Assembly: GCA_025937815.1 (NCBI GenBank)
Contig: JAICQP010000009.1
Span: forward strand, 1 to 33,422
Source: Gemmatimonadota bacterium
Lineage (GTDB): Bacteria; Gemmatimonadota; Gemmatimonadetes; JACCXV01; JAHWKZ01
Direction of reading: 5' to 3'
Length of the DNA stretch: 33,422 bases
Positions 19,609 through 27,901 of this stretch are shown here, in pieces. Every line of letters begins with the position of its first letter. Positions within the stretch are counted from its first letter, which is position 1. The notes beneath the pieces are model-generated. The model was not told where the DNA came from and searched no databases. It saw only the letters and a program-made list of their open reading frames with translations. A program made the translations under genes and the position numbers.

Positions 19609-20316
19609 TTGCACCCTCGATCCGCCGTGCGCGGATCCGTCCTTTCGATCAAGGAATGGCCCCTCGCGGACAGGCCGCGAGAGAGGCTGTTGCGCTTGGG
19701 CGCCGGCGCGCTTTCCACCGTCGAGCTTCTGACGATCATCGTCGGAAGCGGCAATCGGGCCTTTCCGGCGGACGCGATCGCCCGCCGCCTGACCGCCGCC
19801 TATCCGGGTCTCCGCCAGCTGGCCGGAAAACCAGCCGCCGACCTGCTGGGCCTGGAAGGGATCGGAGAGGCGACGGCGGCGCGACTGGCCGCCGCGCTGG
19901 AGCTCGGCCGAAGGCTGCAGCGGGAGAGACGGGAACGGCAGCCGGCGCTGTCAACGCCGCGCGCGGTCTGGCGGCATCTCGCCCTCGAGCTCCGGGATCG
20001 CGAGCGCGAGCGCTTCCTGGCACTGTGTCTGAATACGCGCAACGAGCTGATCCGTGAGGTCGTGGTGTCGGTGGGGTCGCTCAATGCCTCGATCGTGCAT
20101 CCGCGCGAGGTCTTCAAGCCGGCGCTCTCGTGTGCGGCCGCCGGCCTGGTAATCGCCCACAATCATCCGTCGGGCGATCCCGCGCCCAGCCGCGAGGATC
20201 GCGAGGTCACGCGCGCCATCAGCGAGGCCGGGCGTATCCTTGACGTGCCCCTCCACGATCACGTCATCATCGGCGCGGATTCCTACTTCTCCTTCAAGGA
20301 TTCCGGACTGCTTTAG
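19609..20316 (+). CDS. radC: RadC/JAMM family protein
   Basis: RadC-family proteins were linked to DNA repair, but their function is still unclear. The 235-aa protein has a helix-hairpin-helix stretch (LLGLEGIGEATAARL, 79-93) and the JAMM metal-binding motif HNHPSGDPAPSRED (184-197; ligands H184, H186, D197). It has the usual UPF0758 length. The start is uncertain. TTG at 19609 and GTG at 19627 are both in frame and neither has a clear Shine-Dalgarno sequence. It begins 44 bases after rho and may be read through from it. The next gene has its own promoter. Confidence 0.9.
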   Translation: MHPRSAVRGSVLSIKEWPLADRPRERLLRLGAGALSTVELLTIIVGSGNRAFPADAIARRLTAAYPGLRQLAGKPAADLLGLEGIGEATAARLAAALELGRRLQRERRERQPALSTPRAVWRHLALELRDRERERFLALCLNTRNELIREVVVSVGSLNASIVHPREVFKPALSCAAAGLVIAHNHPSGDPAPSREDREVTRAISEAGRILDVPLHDHVIIGADSYFSFKDSGLL

Positions 20317-20324
20317 ATGTCGAT

Positions 20325-20353
20325 TTGAACATTCGCAACGAGAGTGGTATATG
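20325..20353 (+). promoter_or_regulatory. Putative promoter of the 117-aa protein gene
   Basis: TTGAAC (20325-20330), exactly 17 bases, then TATATG (20348-20353). Transcription would start near 20360 and give a 56-base leader to the TTG at 20416. It lies just after radC and isolates the next gene as its own unit. Confidence 0.55.
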
Positions 20354-20415
20354 GATGCGCATCGACTCCTGAATGGAGATCTGATCCTGGGGTGGTTTTC
20401 AAGGGAGGTATTCGG

Positions 20416-20769
20416 TTGGCGTTCGAAACCTATGTTCCACAGCGAGGGCGATCGGCTGGCAAGTCTACCATCAGGGTGCTCAAGAACGGAAACTTCTCGA
20501 TCAGCGCCGCGGCATATCAGAAGTGGTTCGACAAGGCGAACTACGTCGAGTTGCTGTTCGATGCGCGGGCGCGCAAGGTGGGGCTCAAGCCCCGCAACAA
20601 GCCCACGCGGGCATCCTACAAGCTTCGCGAATCGCCGCAGGGAGGCGATCGGAGGTACGTCTCCGGGGCGCAGTTCCTGGAATCCTGCGGGGTGCGGCTG
20701 CGCAAGGCGCGGAGCTTCGACGCGAAGTGGAATGACAGGCAGAAGCTGGTCGAGTTCTCGTTGAAATAG
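20416..20769 (+). CDS. Small basic conserved-looking protein of unknown function, two AbrB-like halves
   Basis: I cannot name this 117-aa protein. The TTG start is supported by AGGGAGGT eight bases upstream. An in-frame GTG at 20344 would lie upstream of the predicted transcription start. The chain has two similar halves. One is STIRVLKNGNFSISAAAYQK followed by VELLFDARARKVGLKP. The other is SYKLRESPQGGDRRYVSGAQFL followed by a closing VEFSL strand. Each resembles the strand-hairpin-helix-strand plan of AbrB/SpoVT swapped-hairpin domains, so a DNA-binding or antitoxin-like role is possible but unproven. I recall similar hypothetical proteins of 110-140 residues in other phyla. It has its own promoter and a strong terminator, with no toxin gene beside it. 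Confidence 0.7.
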   Translation: MAFETYVPQRGRSAGKSTIRVLKNGNFSISAAAYQKWFDKANYVELLFDARARKVGLKPRNKPTRASYKLRESPQGGDRRYVSGAQFLESCGVRLRKARSFDAKWNDRQKLVEFSLK

Positions 20770-20795
20770 GCATAGCGCGCCGTTCAACCCGATGT

Positions 20796-20834
20796 GCGCC
20801 GGCGCTCCTCGTGGGGGCGTCGGCGCTTTTCGTT
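20796..20834 (+). terminator. Strong intrinsic terminator after the 117-aa protein gene
   Basis: Bases 20796-20808 pair with 20814-20826 along 13 positions (two of them G-U) around a 5-base loop TCGTG, followed by TTTTCGTT. This is a textbook Rho-independent terminator and separates the small gene from rel. Confidence 0.85.
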
Positions 20835-20850
20835 CCGGGGCCGGGGGAGG

Positions 20851-20856
20851 TATTCT
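20851..20856 (+). promoter_or_regulatory. Possible -10 box of rel
   Basis: TATTCT lies 41 bases before the rel ATG and just after the terminator, where a new promoter is needed. The -35 region at 17 bases is only TTTCGT, inside the terminator T-tail, so the match is weak. Confidence 0.3.
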
Positions 20857-20897
20857 AGAGCAAATCAGGGGCCCGTCTCCGGGCGCCAGAGCGAGGC

Positions 20898-23078
20898 ATG
20901 GACAAAAAACGATTCCTCCGTTTCCTCCAACCTTTCGAGGATCGGCTCGATATCGAGACGATCGGGAGAGCGTACGCCTTCGGGGAAGTGGCGCACGCTG
21001 GTCAGAAGCGCCTGTCGGGGGATCCGTTCATGGCGCACTCCGCGGAAATCGCCCGCATCCTGGTCGACATGAACCTGATCGACACGACGACGATCGTCGC
21101 CGCGCTGCTCCACGACGTGGCGGAGGACACGCACGTCAGCGTGGCGCAGGTCGAGGAATCCTTCGGCCGCGAGGTCGCGGAACTGGTCGAGGGGCTCACC
21201 AAGCTCGGCCATCTGCGCTTCCGCTCCCGCGAGGAGCGCCAGGTCGAGAACTATCGCAAGCTCCTGCTATCCATGGCGCGCGACATACGCATCATCATGA
21301 TCAAGCTGGCCGACCGGCTCCACAACATGCGCACGCTGGAGTATCTCCCGGACGACAAGCGCCAGCGCATCGCCAGCGAGACCCGCGATATCTACGCCCC
21401 CCTCGCCCACCGCTTCGGTATGGCCACCATTCGCTGGGAACTGGAGGACCTCTCGTTCAAGTTCCTGGAGGCAGATGCTTACCGGGATCTGGCGAAGAAG
21501 GTGCAGGCCAAGCGCAAGGAGCGCGAGCGCATGATCGCGGCCATCGGCCGACCGCTGGAGGAGGCTCTGAAGGAAGCGGGCGTGCCGGCGGAGATCACCG
21601 GCCGGCCCAAGCATCTGTGGTCGATCCACAAGAAGATGCAGGCGCGGAACAAGCCCTACGAGGAGATCTACGACCTGCTGGCGATCCGCGTCCTCACCGA
21701 GACGGTACGGGACTGCTATCACGGCCTGGGGATCATCCACACGCTGTGGACGCCCGTGCACGAACGATTCAAGGACTACATCGCGACTCCCAAGTCCAAC
21801 ATGTACCAGTCGCTGCACACGACGGTCTACGGCCCGGGCGGGACCCTCTACGAGATCCAGATCCGGACCTGGGACATGCATCGCACGGCGGAGGTGGGCA
21901 TCGCGGCCCACTGGAAGTACAAGGAGGGAAGCGCGGGAACGGAGATCGACGAGCAGCTGGCGTGGTTCCGCCAGATCCTGGAATGGCAGCAGGACATGAC
22001 GGATCCCGAGGAGTTTCTGGAGTATCTGAAGATCGACCTCTACAAGGACGAGATCTTCGTGTTCACCCCAAAGGGCGATCTCGTGCAGCTCCCGGCGGGG
22101 TCTACTCCCATCGACTTCGCTTTTCAAGTCCACACGCAGGTGGGAATGCATTGCTCGGGCGCGCGCGTGAACGGGCGCATCGTGCCTCTCCACAAAGAGC
22201 TGCGCTCGGGGGACATGGTGGAGATCCTGACTCAGTCGAACCAACGCCCGTCCCGCGACTGGCTCCACTTCGTGAAGACCTCGAAGGCGAGGCAGCTCGT
22301 GCGGCGCACGATCCGCGAGGAGGAGTACGCCAGCTCGCTCGCGCTCGGCAAGGAGCTGCTCGAGAAGGAATACCGTCGGAACCGCGTCCGACGGCCGGAC
22401 GACGAGCGGCTGGACGAGACGGCCGCCGCATTCCATCTGGCGGGAGCCAAGGACCTCCACGCGGCGCTGGGCCGGGGCGATCTCACGCTGACGCAGGTCT
22501 GGAACGTGCTGTTCCCGGAAGAGAAGGCCGTGGAGCGCAAGCCCGCGACCGCGTTCGAGCGCCTGGTCGAGAAGATCAAGGGCGGCCCGCAGGGCGTGAA
22601 GATCCAGGGCGTGGACAACATGATGGTGCGCTTCAGCCAGTGCTGCCAGCCCATCCCGGGCGACGAAATCATGGGCTACATCACGCGCGGGAGGGGGGTT
22701 TCCATACACCGCACGGACTGCCCCAACATCCTGAACCTGACGGACGAGCCGGAGCGCAAGATCGAGGTTCGCTGGGATACTTCCAACGCACAGACGTTCA
22801 TCGTGCGGCTGGTCGTCACCGGCACGGATCGGCGCGGCCTGTTCGCCGACGTAGCTGGCGCGGTCTCGCGCACGTCCACCGATATCAAGAGCGCGGACCT
22901 CACTGTCAACGAGACGGGCATCGAGGGGACGTTCGTAATCGAGGTGAAGGACCTCGACCACCTCAACCGCGTGGTCGGGGCGATGAAGTCGATCGACGGG
23001 ATCCTCGAGGTGGAGCGGCGCGAGTACTTCGGCTCCCATGAGCTGGGGGTCGAGACCGGGCGCGTCGTGGGCGGGTAG
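20898..23078 (+). CDS. rel: Bifunctional (p)ppGpp synthetase/hydrolase, Rel/SpoT type
   Basis: Rel sets the level of the alarmone (p)ppGpp during starvation. The 726-aa protein has an HD hydrolase domain (about 25-180) with H47, HD at 72-73 and ED at 76-77. The synthetase domain (about 225-345) has HLWSIHKKMQ, YQSLHTTVYG and EIQIRTWDMHRTAE. A TGS domain (about 385-445, FVFTPKGDLVQLPAGSTPID), a cysteine-rich stretch (SQCCQPIPGDE) and a C-terminal ACT domain complete it. RFKD at 290-293 is the RXKD form of bifunctional enzymes, not the EXDD form of synthetase-only RelA. With intact HD residues both activities are expected. The ATG has GCGAGG upstream. lolA follows after 44 bases. Confidence 0.97.
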   Translation: MDKKRFLRFLQPFEDRLDIETIGRAYAFGEVAHAGQKRLSGDPFMAHSAEIARILVDMNLIDTTTIVAALLHDVAEDTHVSVAQVEESFGREVAELVEGLTKLGHLRFRSREERQVENYRKLLLSMARDIRIIMIKLADRLHNMRTLEYLPDDKRQRIASETRDIYAPLAHRFGMATIRWELEDLSFKFLEADAYRDLAKKVQAKRKERERMIAAIGRPLEEALKEAGVPAEITGRPKHLWSIHKKMQARNKPYEEIYDLLAIRVLTETVRDCYHGLGIIHTLWTPVHERFKDYIATPKSNMYQSLHTTVYGPGGTLYEIQIRTWDMHRTAEVGIAAHWKYKEGSAGTEIDEQLAWFRQILEWQQDMTDPEEFLEYLKIDLYKDEIFVFTPKGDLVQLPAGSTPIDFAFQVHTQVGMHCSGARVNGRIVPLHKELRSGDMVEILTQSNQRPSRDWLHFVKTSKARQLVRRTIREEEYASSLALGKELLEKEYRRNRVRRPDDERLDETAAAFHLAGAKDLHAALGRGDLTLTQVWNVLFPEEKAVERKPATAFERLVEKIKGGPQGVKIQGVDNMMVRFSQCCQPIPGDEIMGYITRGRGVSIHRTDCPNILNLTDEPERKIEVRWDTSNAQTFIVRLVVTGTDRRGLFADVAGAVSRTSTDIKSADLTVNETGIEGTFVIEVKDLDHLNRVVGAMKSIDGILEVERREYFGSHELGVETGRVVGG

Positions 23079-23122
23079 CTCCGGAACATTTCCCGCGACG
23101 AGGGGTTTTCTCCTCTACTCCC

Positions 23123-23788
23123 ATGCATGCGAGTTCCGACTCCATACGACGCCTGGTCTTCGCAATGCTGCTTTGCGTGGCGTTCCCCGCGACCGCGACG
23201 CCGGCGCAGGATCCGGAAGCCGTGGCCGAGCGCGCGGACCGGGCGCTCGCATCGCTGCGAACGCTGGAAGCGAGGTTCGTCCAGCGGGTCGTCAATCCAG
23301 TCCTCGAGAAGACCGAGATCGGGCACGGTACGCTGTACTACCGCGCTCCCGGCCGCTACCGCATCGAATACACCTACCCGCGGGGGGATGTCGTCGTCGA
23401 CGACGGCACGTGGGTCTGGATCTACGTGCCCTCGAGCCAGCCCGACCAGGTGATCCGCCAGCCCGCGGACGGTTCCGGAGGCGCGAACCCGCTCACCTAT
23501 CTCCGCGATCTGCGCTCGATGTACGATGTCGCGCTGGCGGGAGGCGAGGTGATATCGGGCGAGGCCAGCGACGGCCTGACGATGGTGCCACGGGTGGCGG
23601 ACGCCCCATTCACGCACGTCGACGTGTGGGTCGGCCGGCAGACCGGCCTCCTGCGCCGGGTGCGCACCGTCACTCCCGATGGGATCGAGAAGTCCTACAC
23701 GTTCACTTCCCTCGACCCCGGCGTGGGGATTCCCGACTCCCGGTTCCGCTTCTCTCCGCCGGCGGGCGTCGAAGTCTACGACCAGTAG
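23123..23788 (+). CDS. lolA: LolA-like outer-membrane lipoprotein carrier
   Basis: LolA is the periplasmic chaperone that carries lipoproteins from the inner-membrane LolCDE complex to the outer membrane. The 221-aa protein has a signal peptide (about 1-29, ending ATATPAQ). A LolA fold follows with LASLRTLEARFVQRV, GTLYYRAPGRYRIEY, DDGTWVWIYVP and a C-terminal SLDPGVGIPDSRFRFSPPAGVEV, all typical for the family. The length is normal. It lies alone between rel and a tiny secreted protein. No LolB is in the window, which is usual outside Proteobacteria. Confidence 0.92.
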   Translation: MHASSDSIRRLVFAMLLCVAFPATATPAQDPEAVAERADRALASLRTLEARFVQRVVNPVLEKTEIGHGTLYYRAPGRYRIEYTYPRGDVVVDDGTWVWIYVPSSQPDQVIRQPADGSGGANPLTYLRDLRSMYDVALAGGEVISGEASDGLTMVPRVADAPFTHVDVWVGRQTGLLRRVRTVTPDGIEKSYTFTSLDPGVGIPDSRFRFSPPAGVEVYDQ

Positions 23789-23909
23789 ACGGGCCAGCCA
23801 GCAGCACAGGGCATCCTCCGCTTAACGAGTCTCGGGCGCCGTCCGTCCCATGGGTGCGCGCGCGGAAGGTCACGTCGCCGCGCTCAACTCTGAGGGAGGA
23901 GATCGTACG

Positions 23910-24119
23910 ATGCGCATGCGAACGGCGTTGCTGAGCGCCGCCCTCGTCGCCGGCATGGCGACGACCGCGGCCGGACAGGAAACGGGCCGCGGGCCCCGCT
24001 GGGACCGGATCGAGGATCGGCGCGACCGCGGGGACCTGTGGGACCGCCGGGAGGATCGGCGCGACCGCCGCGAGGATCGGTGGGACCGCCGCGAGGATCG
24101 GCGCGACCGGCGCCATTGA
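23910..24119 (+). CDS. Small secreted protein with charged heptad repeats (EDRRDRR)
   Basis: I do not recognise a family with a known role. The 69-aa product starts at an ATG with GGGAGGAG about ten bases upstream. A signal peptide covers about residues 1-22 ([17 protein letters not shown], likely cut after AAGQ or nearby). The mature part is almost only D, R, E and W in heptads such as EDRRDRR and EDRWDRR, ending RRH. It would be secreted to the periplasm or outside as a polyampholyte helix or an unfolded chain. The heptads come from a 21-bp tandem DNA repeat. It lies between lolA and uvrB with no coupling to either. Binding of polyanions or metal, or a stress role, would be guesswork. Confidence 0.7.
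   Translation: MRMRTALLSAALVAGMATTAAGQETGRGPRWDRIEDRRDRGDLWDRREDRRDRREDRWDRREDRRDRRH
24012..24113 (+). repeat. Tandem 21-bp repeat coding for charged heptads
   Basis: Copies begin with GAGGATCGG at 24012, 24051, 24072 and 24093, each 21 bases long and followed by C/TGCGACCG-type sequence. An 18-base degenerate copy lies at 24033-24050. The last three copies differ at only a few bases. The repeat keeps the reading frame, so copy number could change without breaking the gene. Confidence 0.8.
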
Positions 24120-24165
24120 TCTTCGGCGGGGGGAGGGCGGTGCGGCCCGAGTCGCGGGCGGTTCG

Positions 24166-24171
24166 TATCTT
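24166..24171 (+). promoter_or_regulatory. Possible -10 box placing a leaderless start for uvrB
   Basis: TATCTT ends six bases before the uvrB ATG at 24178, and no Shine-Dalgarno sequence is present. This TANNNT-then-start spacing is the pattern of leaderless genes. No -35 match is visible at 17 bases. Confidence 0.35.
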
Positions 24172-24177
24172 GCTCTC

Positions 24178-26226
24178 ATGCCCAGATTCGAGCTCGTCAC
24201 CGACCTCACCCCGCTGGGGGACCAGCCGGCCGCGATCCGGGAGCTGACCGAGGGGCTGGCCGCCGGCCGCCGGTTCCAGACGCTCCTGGGTGCGACCGGG
24301 ACGGGCAAGACGTTCACAATCGGCCACGTAATCCGGAACTACGGCCGGCCCACGCTGGTCATGTCCCACAACAAGACGCTCGCTGCCCAGCTCTACGGCG
24401 AGCTCAAGCAGCTCTTTCCCAACAACGCGGTCGAGTACTTCATCTCGTACTACGACTACTACCAGCCCGAGGCGTACATCCCGGCCACGGACACCTACAT
24501 CGAAAAGGACGCGTCGATCAACGAGGACATCGATCGGCTGCGACTGCGCACCACTTCCTCCCTGATCGAGCGCGAGGACGTGATCGTGGTCGCGTCGGTG
24601 TCGGCGATCTACGGCCTGGGGAGTCCGCGCGAGTACCGCGAGCTGATGGTCGTGCTGGAGAAGGGCCAGCGCGCACCGCGCGAGCAGATCCTCGAGGAGC
24701 TGGTGCGGATCCAGTACCGGCGCGACGACATCGGATTCGAGGCCGGTAAGTTCCGGGTGCGCGGCGACGTGATCGAGGTCTTTCCGGCCTACGAGGAGCA
24801 GGCGGTCAGAATCGAGCTGTGGGGCGACGAGGTTGAGCGTATCGCCAAGTTCGACCCTATGCGCGGCACCACGATCCAGACGCTCGAGCGAGCCGCGATC
24901 TATCCCGCCAAGCACTTCGTCACGACCCGTCCTACTATCGAAGCCGCGATCAAGGACATCAGGACGGAGCTCGACGAGCGGCTGGCGATCCTGCGCGCCG
25001 AGGGCCGCATGCTCGAGGCCCACAAGCTCGAGACGCGCACTCGATTCGATATCGAGATGATGCAGGAGATGGGCTACTGCGCGGGGATCGAGAACTACTC
25101 GCGCCATCTCACGGGGCGCGCAGCGGGTGAGCGGCCGGCCTGCCTGCTGGACTATTTTCCCGAAGACTTCCTGCTCGTCATAGACGAGTCGCACGTCACG
25201 ATCCCGCAGATCGGCGGCATGTACGCCGGCGACCGCTCCCGGAAGGAAACCTTGGTCGAGCACGGCTACCGGCTGCCGTCGGCTCTGGACAACCGGCCGC
25301 TGCATTTCGAGGAGTTCGAGCGCTTCGCGCGACGAGCGATCTTCGTATCGGCCACGCCGGCCGACTACGAGTTGGAGCGCTCCGGCGGCGTGGTGGTGGA
25401 GCAGATCATTCGCCCGACGGGCCTGCTCGACCCGGAGGTGTTCGTGCGGCCGGTCCGCGGTCAGGTCGACGATCTGCTGGAGGAGATCCGCGCCCGCGAA
25501 GCGGTGGGCGAGAAGGTGCTCGTCACCACCTTGACCAAGCGCATGGCGGAGGACCTGTCAGAGTATCTGAACGACGTCGGCGTGCGCGTTCGATATATGC
25601 ACTCCGACATCGACTCCATCGAGCGCATGGAGATCCTGCGCGGCCTCCGCACCGACGAGTTCGACGTGCTCGTGGGGATCAACCTGCTGCGCGAGGGACT
25701 GGACCTGCCCGAGGTCTCGCTCGTCGCCGTGCTGGACGCCGACAAGGAGGGGTTTCTGCGGTCCGAGACGTCGCTCATCCAGACCGCGGGACGCGCTGCT
25801 CGGAACGTGAACGGGCGCGTCATCCTGTACGCCGATCGGGTGACCGACTCCATGCGCCGCATGATGGAAGAAACCGATCGCAGGCGCGCGATCCAGAGGG
25901 CGCACAACGAGAAGCACGGGATCGAGCCCCGGACCGTGCTCAAGACCCGGGAGCAGATCATGATGAGCACCTCGGTCGCGGATTCCCGCGGCGGTGGGTC
26001 GACGCGGGTGCGCGCGGTAAGGGAGCGGGTCGCGGGGCTGGCGGGGGAGATCGAGCGCGAGGAGCTGGCGCGATCCCTGGAGGCGGAGATGAAGGCCGCC
26101 GCCGAACGGCTCGACTTCCACGCGGCCGCGCTCCTGCGCGATCAGCTGTTCGAGCTGCGCGGCGACGACCCTCGCCGCCGTGCCGCCACTACCTTGAGGC
26201 AGCGCATCGGGCTCGACGAGGCATGA
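24178..26226 (+). CDS. uvrB: Excinuclease ABC subunit B
   Basis: UvrB is the damage-verifying helicase-like subunit of nucleotide excision repair, loaded by UvrA and then bound by UvrC. The 682-aa protein has Walker A GATGTGKT (38-45) and the beta-hairpin region [12 protein letters not shown]. Further helicase motifs are [16 protein letters not shown] and GRAARN. A C-terminal UVR motif follows ([20 protein letters not shown]). The length is typical (about 660-680). It starts without a ribosome site just after a -10-like box, and tsaE begins inside its stop codon (ATGA). Confidence 0.98.
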   Translation: MPRFELVTDLTPLGDQPAAIRELTEGLAAGRRFQTLLGATGTGKTFTIGHVIRNYGRPTLVMSHNKTLAAQLYGELKQLFPNNAVEYFISYYDYYQPEAYIPATDTYIEKDASINEDIDRLRLRTTSSLIEREDVIVVASVSAIYGLGSPREYRELMVVLEKGQRAPREQILEELVRIQYRRDDIGFEAGKFRVRGDVIEVFPAYEEQAVRIELWGDEVERIAKFDPMRGTTIQTLERAAIYPAKHFVTTRPTIEAAIKDIRTELDERLAILRAEGRMLEAHKLETRTRFDIEMMQEMGYCAGIENYSRHLTGRAAGERPACLLDYFPEDFLLVIDESHVTIPQIGGMYAGDRSRKETLVEHGYRLPSALDNRPLHFEEFERFARRAIFVSATPADYELERSGGVVVEQIIRPTGLLDPEVFVRPVRGQVDDLLEEIRAREAVGEKVLVTTLTKRMAEDLSEYLNDVGVRVRYMHSDIDSIERMEILRGLRTDEFDVLVGINLLREGLDLPEVSLVAVLDADKEGFLRSETSLIQTAGRAARNVNGRVILYADRVTDSMRRMMEETDRRRAIQRAHNEKHGIEPRTVLKTREQIMMSTSVADSRGGGSTRVRAVRERVAGLAGEIEREELARSLEAEMKAAAERLDFHAAALLRDQLFELRGDDPRRRAATTLRQRIGLDEA

Positions 26227-26726
26227 GCGGAGCGCCGGCGACCGTCCGCTGGAGCGCGCGGTCGCGCGACGCTCGCGAGACCGCGGCGATCGGCGAAGCG
26301 CTGGGTCGAGCGGCCCCCGACGGGGCCCTGATCCTTCTCGAGGGTCCGCTCGGCGCCGGAAAGACCACGTTCGCACAGGGCGTGGGCGCGGGGTGCGGCG
26401 TGCGGGAGCCGGTCACGAGTCCCACCTACAACCTGATCCTCCGCTACGCCGGGGAGCGCCCTTTCACCCACGTGGACCTGTATCGCCTCGGGGACCCCTC
26501 CGAGCTGGAAACCCTCGATCTCGATGCCATCCTGGAGGCGAGCGGCGTGACGTGCGTCGAGTGGCCCGAGCTCCTCGAAAACCAGTACGACGCGCCATGG
26601 GCCCGCGTGCGCATCGATCCCGAGGCCGGGCACGCCGGCCCCCGGCGCATCCTCTGCGAGCTCGCGGGTGAGGAGTGGGAGGCGGCGGTCGCGGCCCTCG
26701 CGGGGCACGGGGAGCTGGCGGGCTGA
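26223..26726 (+). CDS. tsaE: tRNA threonylcarbamoyladenosine biosynthesis ATPase TsaE
   Basis: TsaE is the ATPase that works with TsaB and TsaD to transfer threonylcarbamoyl to A37 of ANN-decoding tRNAs. The 167-aa protein has Walker A GPLGAGKT (41-48), the SPTY loop (66-69), HVDLYRL (83-89) and a family-typical VEWPELLE. The length is usual. The ATG overlaps the uvrB stop. tsaB follows immediately, so two of the three complex members are adjacent; TsaD and TsaC are not in the window. Confidence 0.95.
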   Translation: MSGAPATVRWSARSRDARETAAIGEALGRAAPDGALILLEGPLGAGKTTFAQGVGAGCGVREPVTSPTYNLILRYAGERPFTHVDLYRLGDPSELETLDLDAILEASGVTCVEWPELLENQYDAPWARVRIDPEAGHAGPRRILCELAGEEWEAAVAALAGHGELAG

Positions 26727-27364
26727 AGGCGGCGGGCATCGAAGGGGCGGGCCCCCGCATCGTGCTCGCGATCGACACCGCCACGGTTCCCGGGGCGGTG
26801 GCGCTCCGCGTGGGCGAGGAGACGCGCAGCCGGACGCTCGACCGGCGGGCCGCGTTTCGCGAGACGGCTCCCGCGATCGAGGCGCTGCGCGCGGAGGCGG
26901 GCCTTGGCTGGGCCGACATGGATGCCGTGGCGGTGCCCGCGGGCCCGGGCTCGTTCACCGGGCTCCGCGTGGGGGCGGCGATGGCGATCGCGCTCTCGCA
27001 CGTCGCGCGGATCCCGCTGCACGGAATCCCTACGCTGGCCGCCGTCGCCGAAGCCTTCGGTCCGCCGGCGGCGGAGCGGGTCGGCGCTACTCTGGACGCG
27101 CGCCGCGGCCGCCGCTATGCGGCGCTCTACCAGCGCGTGGGCGGCGGGCGCTGGACGCTCCTCGCCGGCCCGCTGGACGCGGGCCCCGAGGCGGTCGAAG
27201 CGCTGGCCGCCGGAGCGCCGGTGGTAGCGCACGATCCCGGCAATCCGGCCGGGGTGGCGGCAGCGACCTGCGCGCTGGTCGCGGCCGACCCCGCCGCGTA
27301 CGCGCTCGCCTCGCCGGAAGACCTGGAGCTGGTCTACGCCCGGCCCGCCGTCGATGCGCGCTGA
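26723..27364 (+). CDS. tsaB: tRNA threonylcarbamoyladenosine biosynthesis protein TsaB
   Basis: TsaB is the inactive ASKHA-fold partner that dimerises with TsaD in the t6A-modifying complex. The product has IVLAIDTATVPGAVAL at its N-terminus and the GPGSFTGLRVG motif typical of TsaB, then a diverged C-terminal half. The start is unclear. I give CTG at 26723, which overlaps the tsaE stop (CTGA) in the same way as many neighbours and has GGGGAG eight bases upstream, giving about 213 aa. Alternatives are GTG at 26675, which overlaps tsaE by 52 bases, and GTG at 26762, which begins directly at the first strand. rimI starts 11 bases before its end. Confidence 0.88.
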   Translation: MKAAGIEGAGPRIVLAIDTATVPGAVALRVGEETRSRTLDRRAAFRETAPAIEALRAEAGLGWADMDAVAVPAGPGSFTGLRVGAAMAIALSHVARIPLHGIPTLAAVAEAFGPPAAERVGATLDARRGRRYAALYQRVGGGRWTLLAGPLDAGPEAVEALAAGAPVVAHDPGNPAGVAAATCALVAADPAAYALASPEDLELVYARPAVDAR

Positions 27365-27836
27365 CGCCCGCCGGCCGGGGCCGATCCTGGAGTTCCGCCC
27401 GTGGGGGGAGCGCGATCTCGACGCACTATGCGAGATCGAGCGCCGGACCTTCCCCCTACCCTGGACGCGGGACCAGTTTCGCGACCTGATCTCGCATCCG
27501 GCGGGTTTCGGCTGGGTCGCCGCGCGCGCGGATGGCCGCGCCGTCGGGTACGCGGTCGGCTGGGTAGCGGCGGACGAAGCCGAGCTCGCCGATCTCGCCG
27601 TGTCGGAGGAGTACCGGGACCAGGGGATCGGCGCCGTCCTCGTGCGCTCGTTCGCGCGCGAAGCTGGCGTGCGCGGTGCGCGCCGGCTCTACCTCGAGGT
27701 GCGGGTGTCGAACGAGGGCGCGCAGCGCTTCTACGGGCGCCTCGGGTTCGGCGTCGTCGGCCGCCGCACGGCGTACTACCGCAACCCGCGCGAGGACGCG
27801 CTCGCCATGGCCGCGGACCTCCCACTGAGCGGCTGA
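27354..27836 (+). CDS. rimI: Ribosomal-protein-alanine N-acetyltransferase RimI
   Basis: RimI acetylates the N-terminal alanine of ribosomal protein S18 and possibly other targets, using acetyl-CoA. The 160-aa GNAT-fold protein has LADLAVSEEYRDQGIGAVLV with the acetyl-CoA loop (R/Q)xxGxG as RDQGIG. RLYLEVRVSNEGAQRFYGRLGF follows, then the RimI signature YYRNPREDALAM. It overlaps tsaB by 11 bases, and a tsaB-rimI pair is widespread in bacteria. The gap to accD holds a promoter-like sequence. Confidence 0.93.
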   Translation: MRADARRPGPILEFRPWGERDLDALCEIERRTFPLPWTRDQFRDLISHPAGFGWVAARADGRAVGYAVGWVAADEAELADLAVSEEYRDQGIGAVLVRSFAREAGVRGARRLYLEVRVSNEGAQRFYGRLGFGVVGRRTAYYRNPREDALAMAADLPLSG

Positions 27837-27865
27837 CCCTCACTGCGGAGAGCGCCGGATCGCGG

Positions 27866-27894
27866 TTGACCGCCTTCCGACCGCCGGGTAGCCT
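27866..27894 (+). promoter_or_regulatory. Putative promoter giving a leaderless accD mRNA
   Basis: TTGACC (27866-27871), 17 bases, then TAGCCT (27889-27894). The transcription start would fall at about 27901-27902, which is the accD ATG itself. No Shine-Dalgarno sequence precedes that ATG. Confidence 0.45.
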
Positions 27895-27901
27895 TACCCC
27901 G

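Noticed and set aside
21267-23039. 590-codon minus-strand open frame across rel
   Set aside because: Antisense shadow of rel, with histidine/arginine/leucine bias and no motif.
20792-23041. 749-codon + strand open frame overlapping rel
   Set aside because: It is rich in G, R, P and A without any domain and lies in another frame of rel, which is certain. A GC-rich shadow.
23100-23116. GAGG...CCTC hairpin before lolA as a terminator of rel
   Set aside because: The stem is only 4 bp and the T-run lies in the loop, not after the stem.
24012-24113. CRISPR-like array
   Set aside because: The 21-base units are directly adjacent with no spacers and encode protein heptads in frame.
27401-27901. Long N-terminal extension of accD over rimI
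   Set aside because: It is a frame shadow of rimI. The normal AccD N-terminus starts at ATG 27902.
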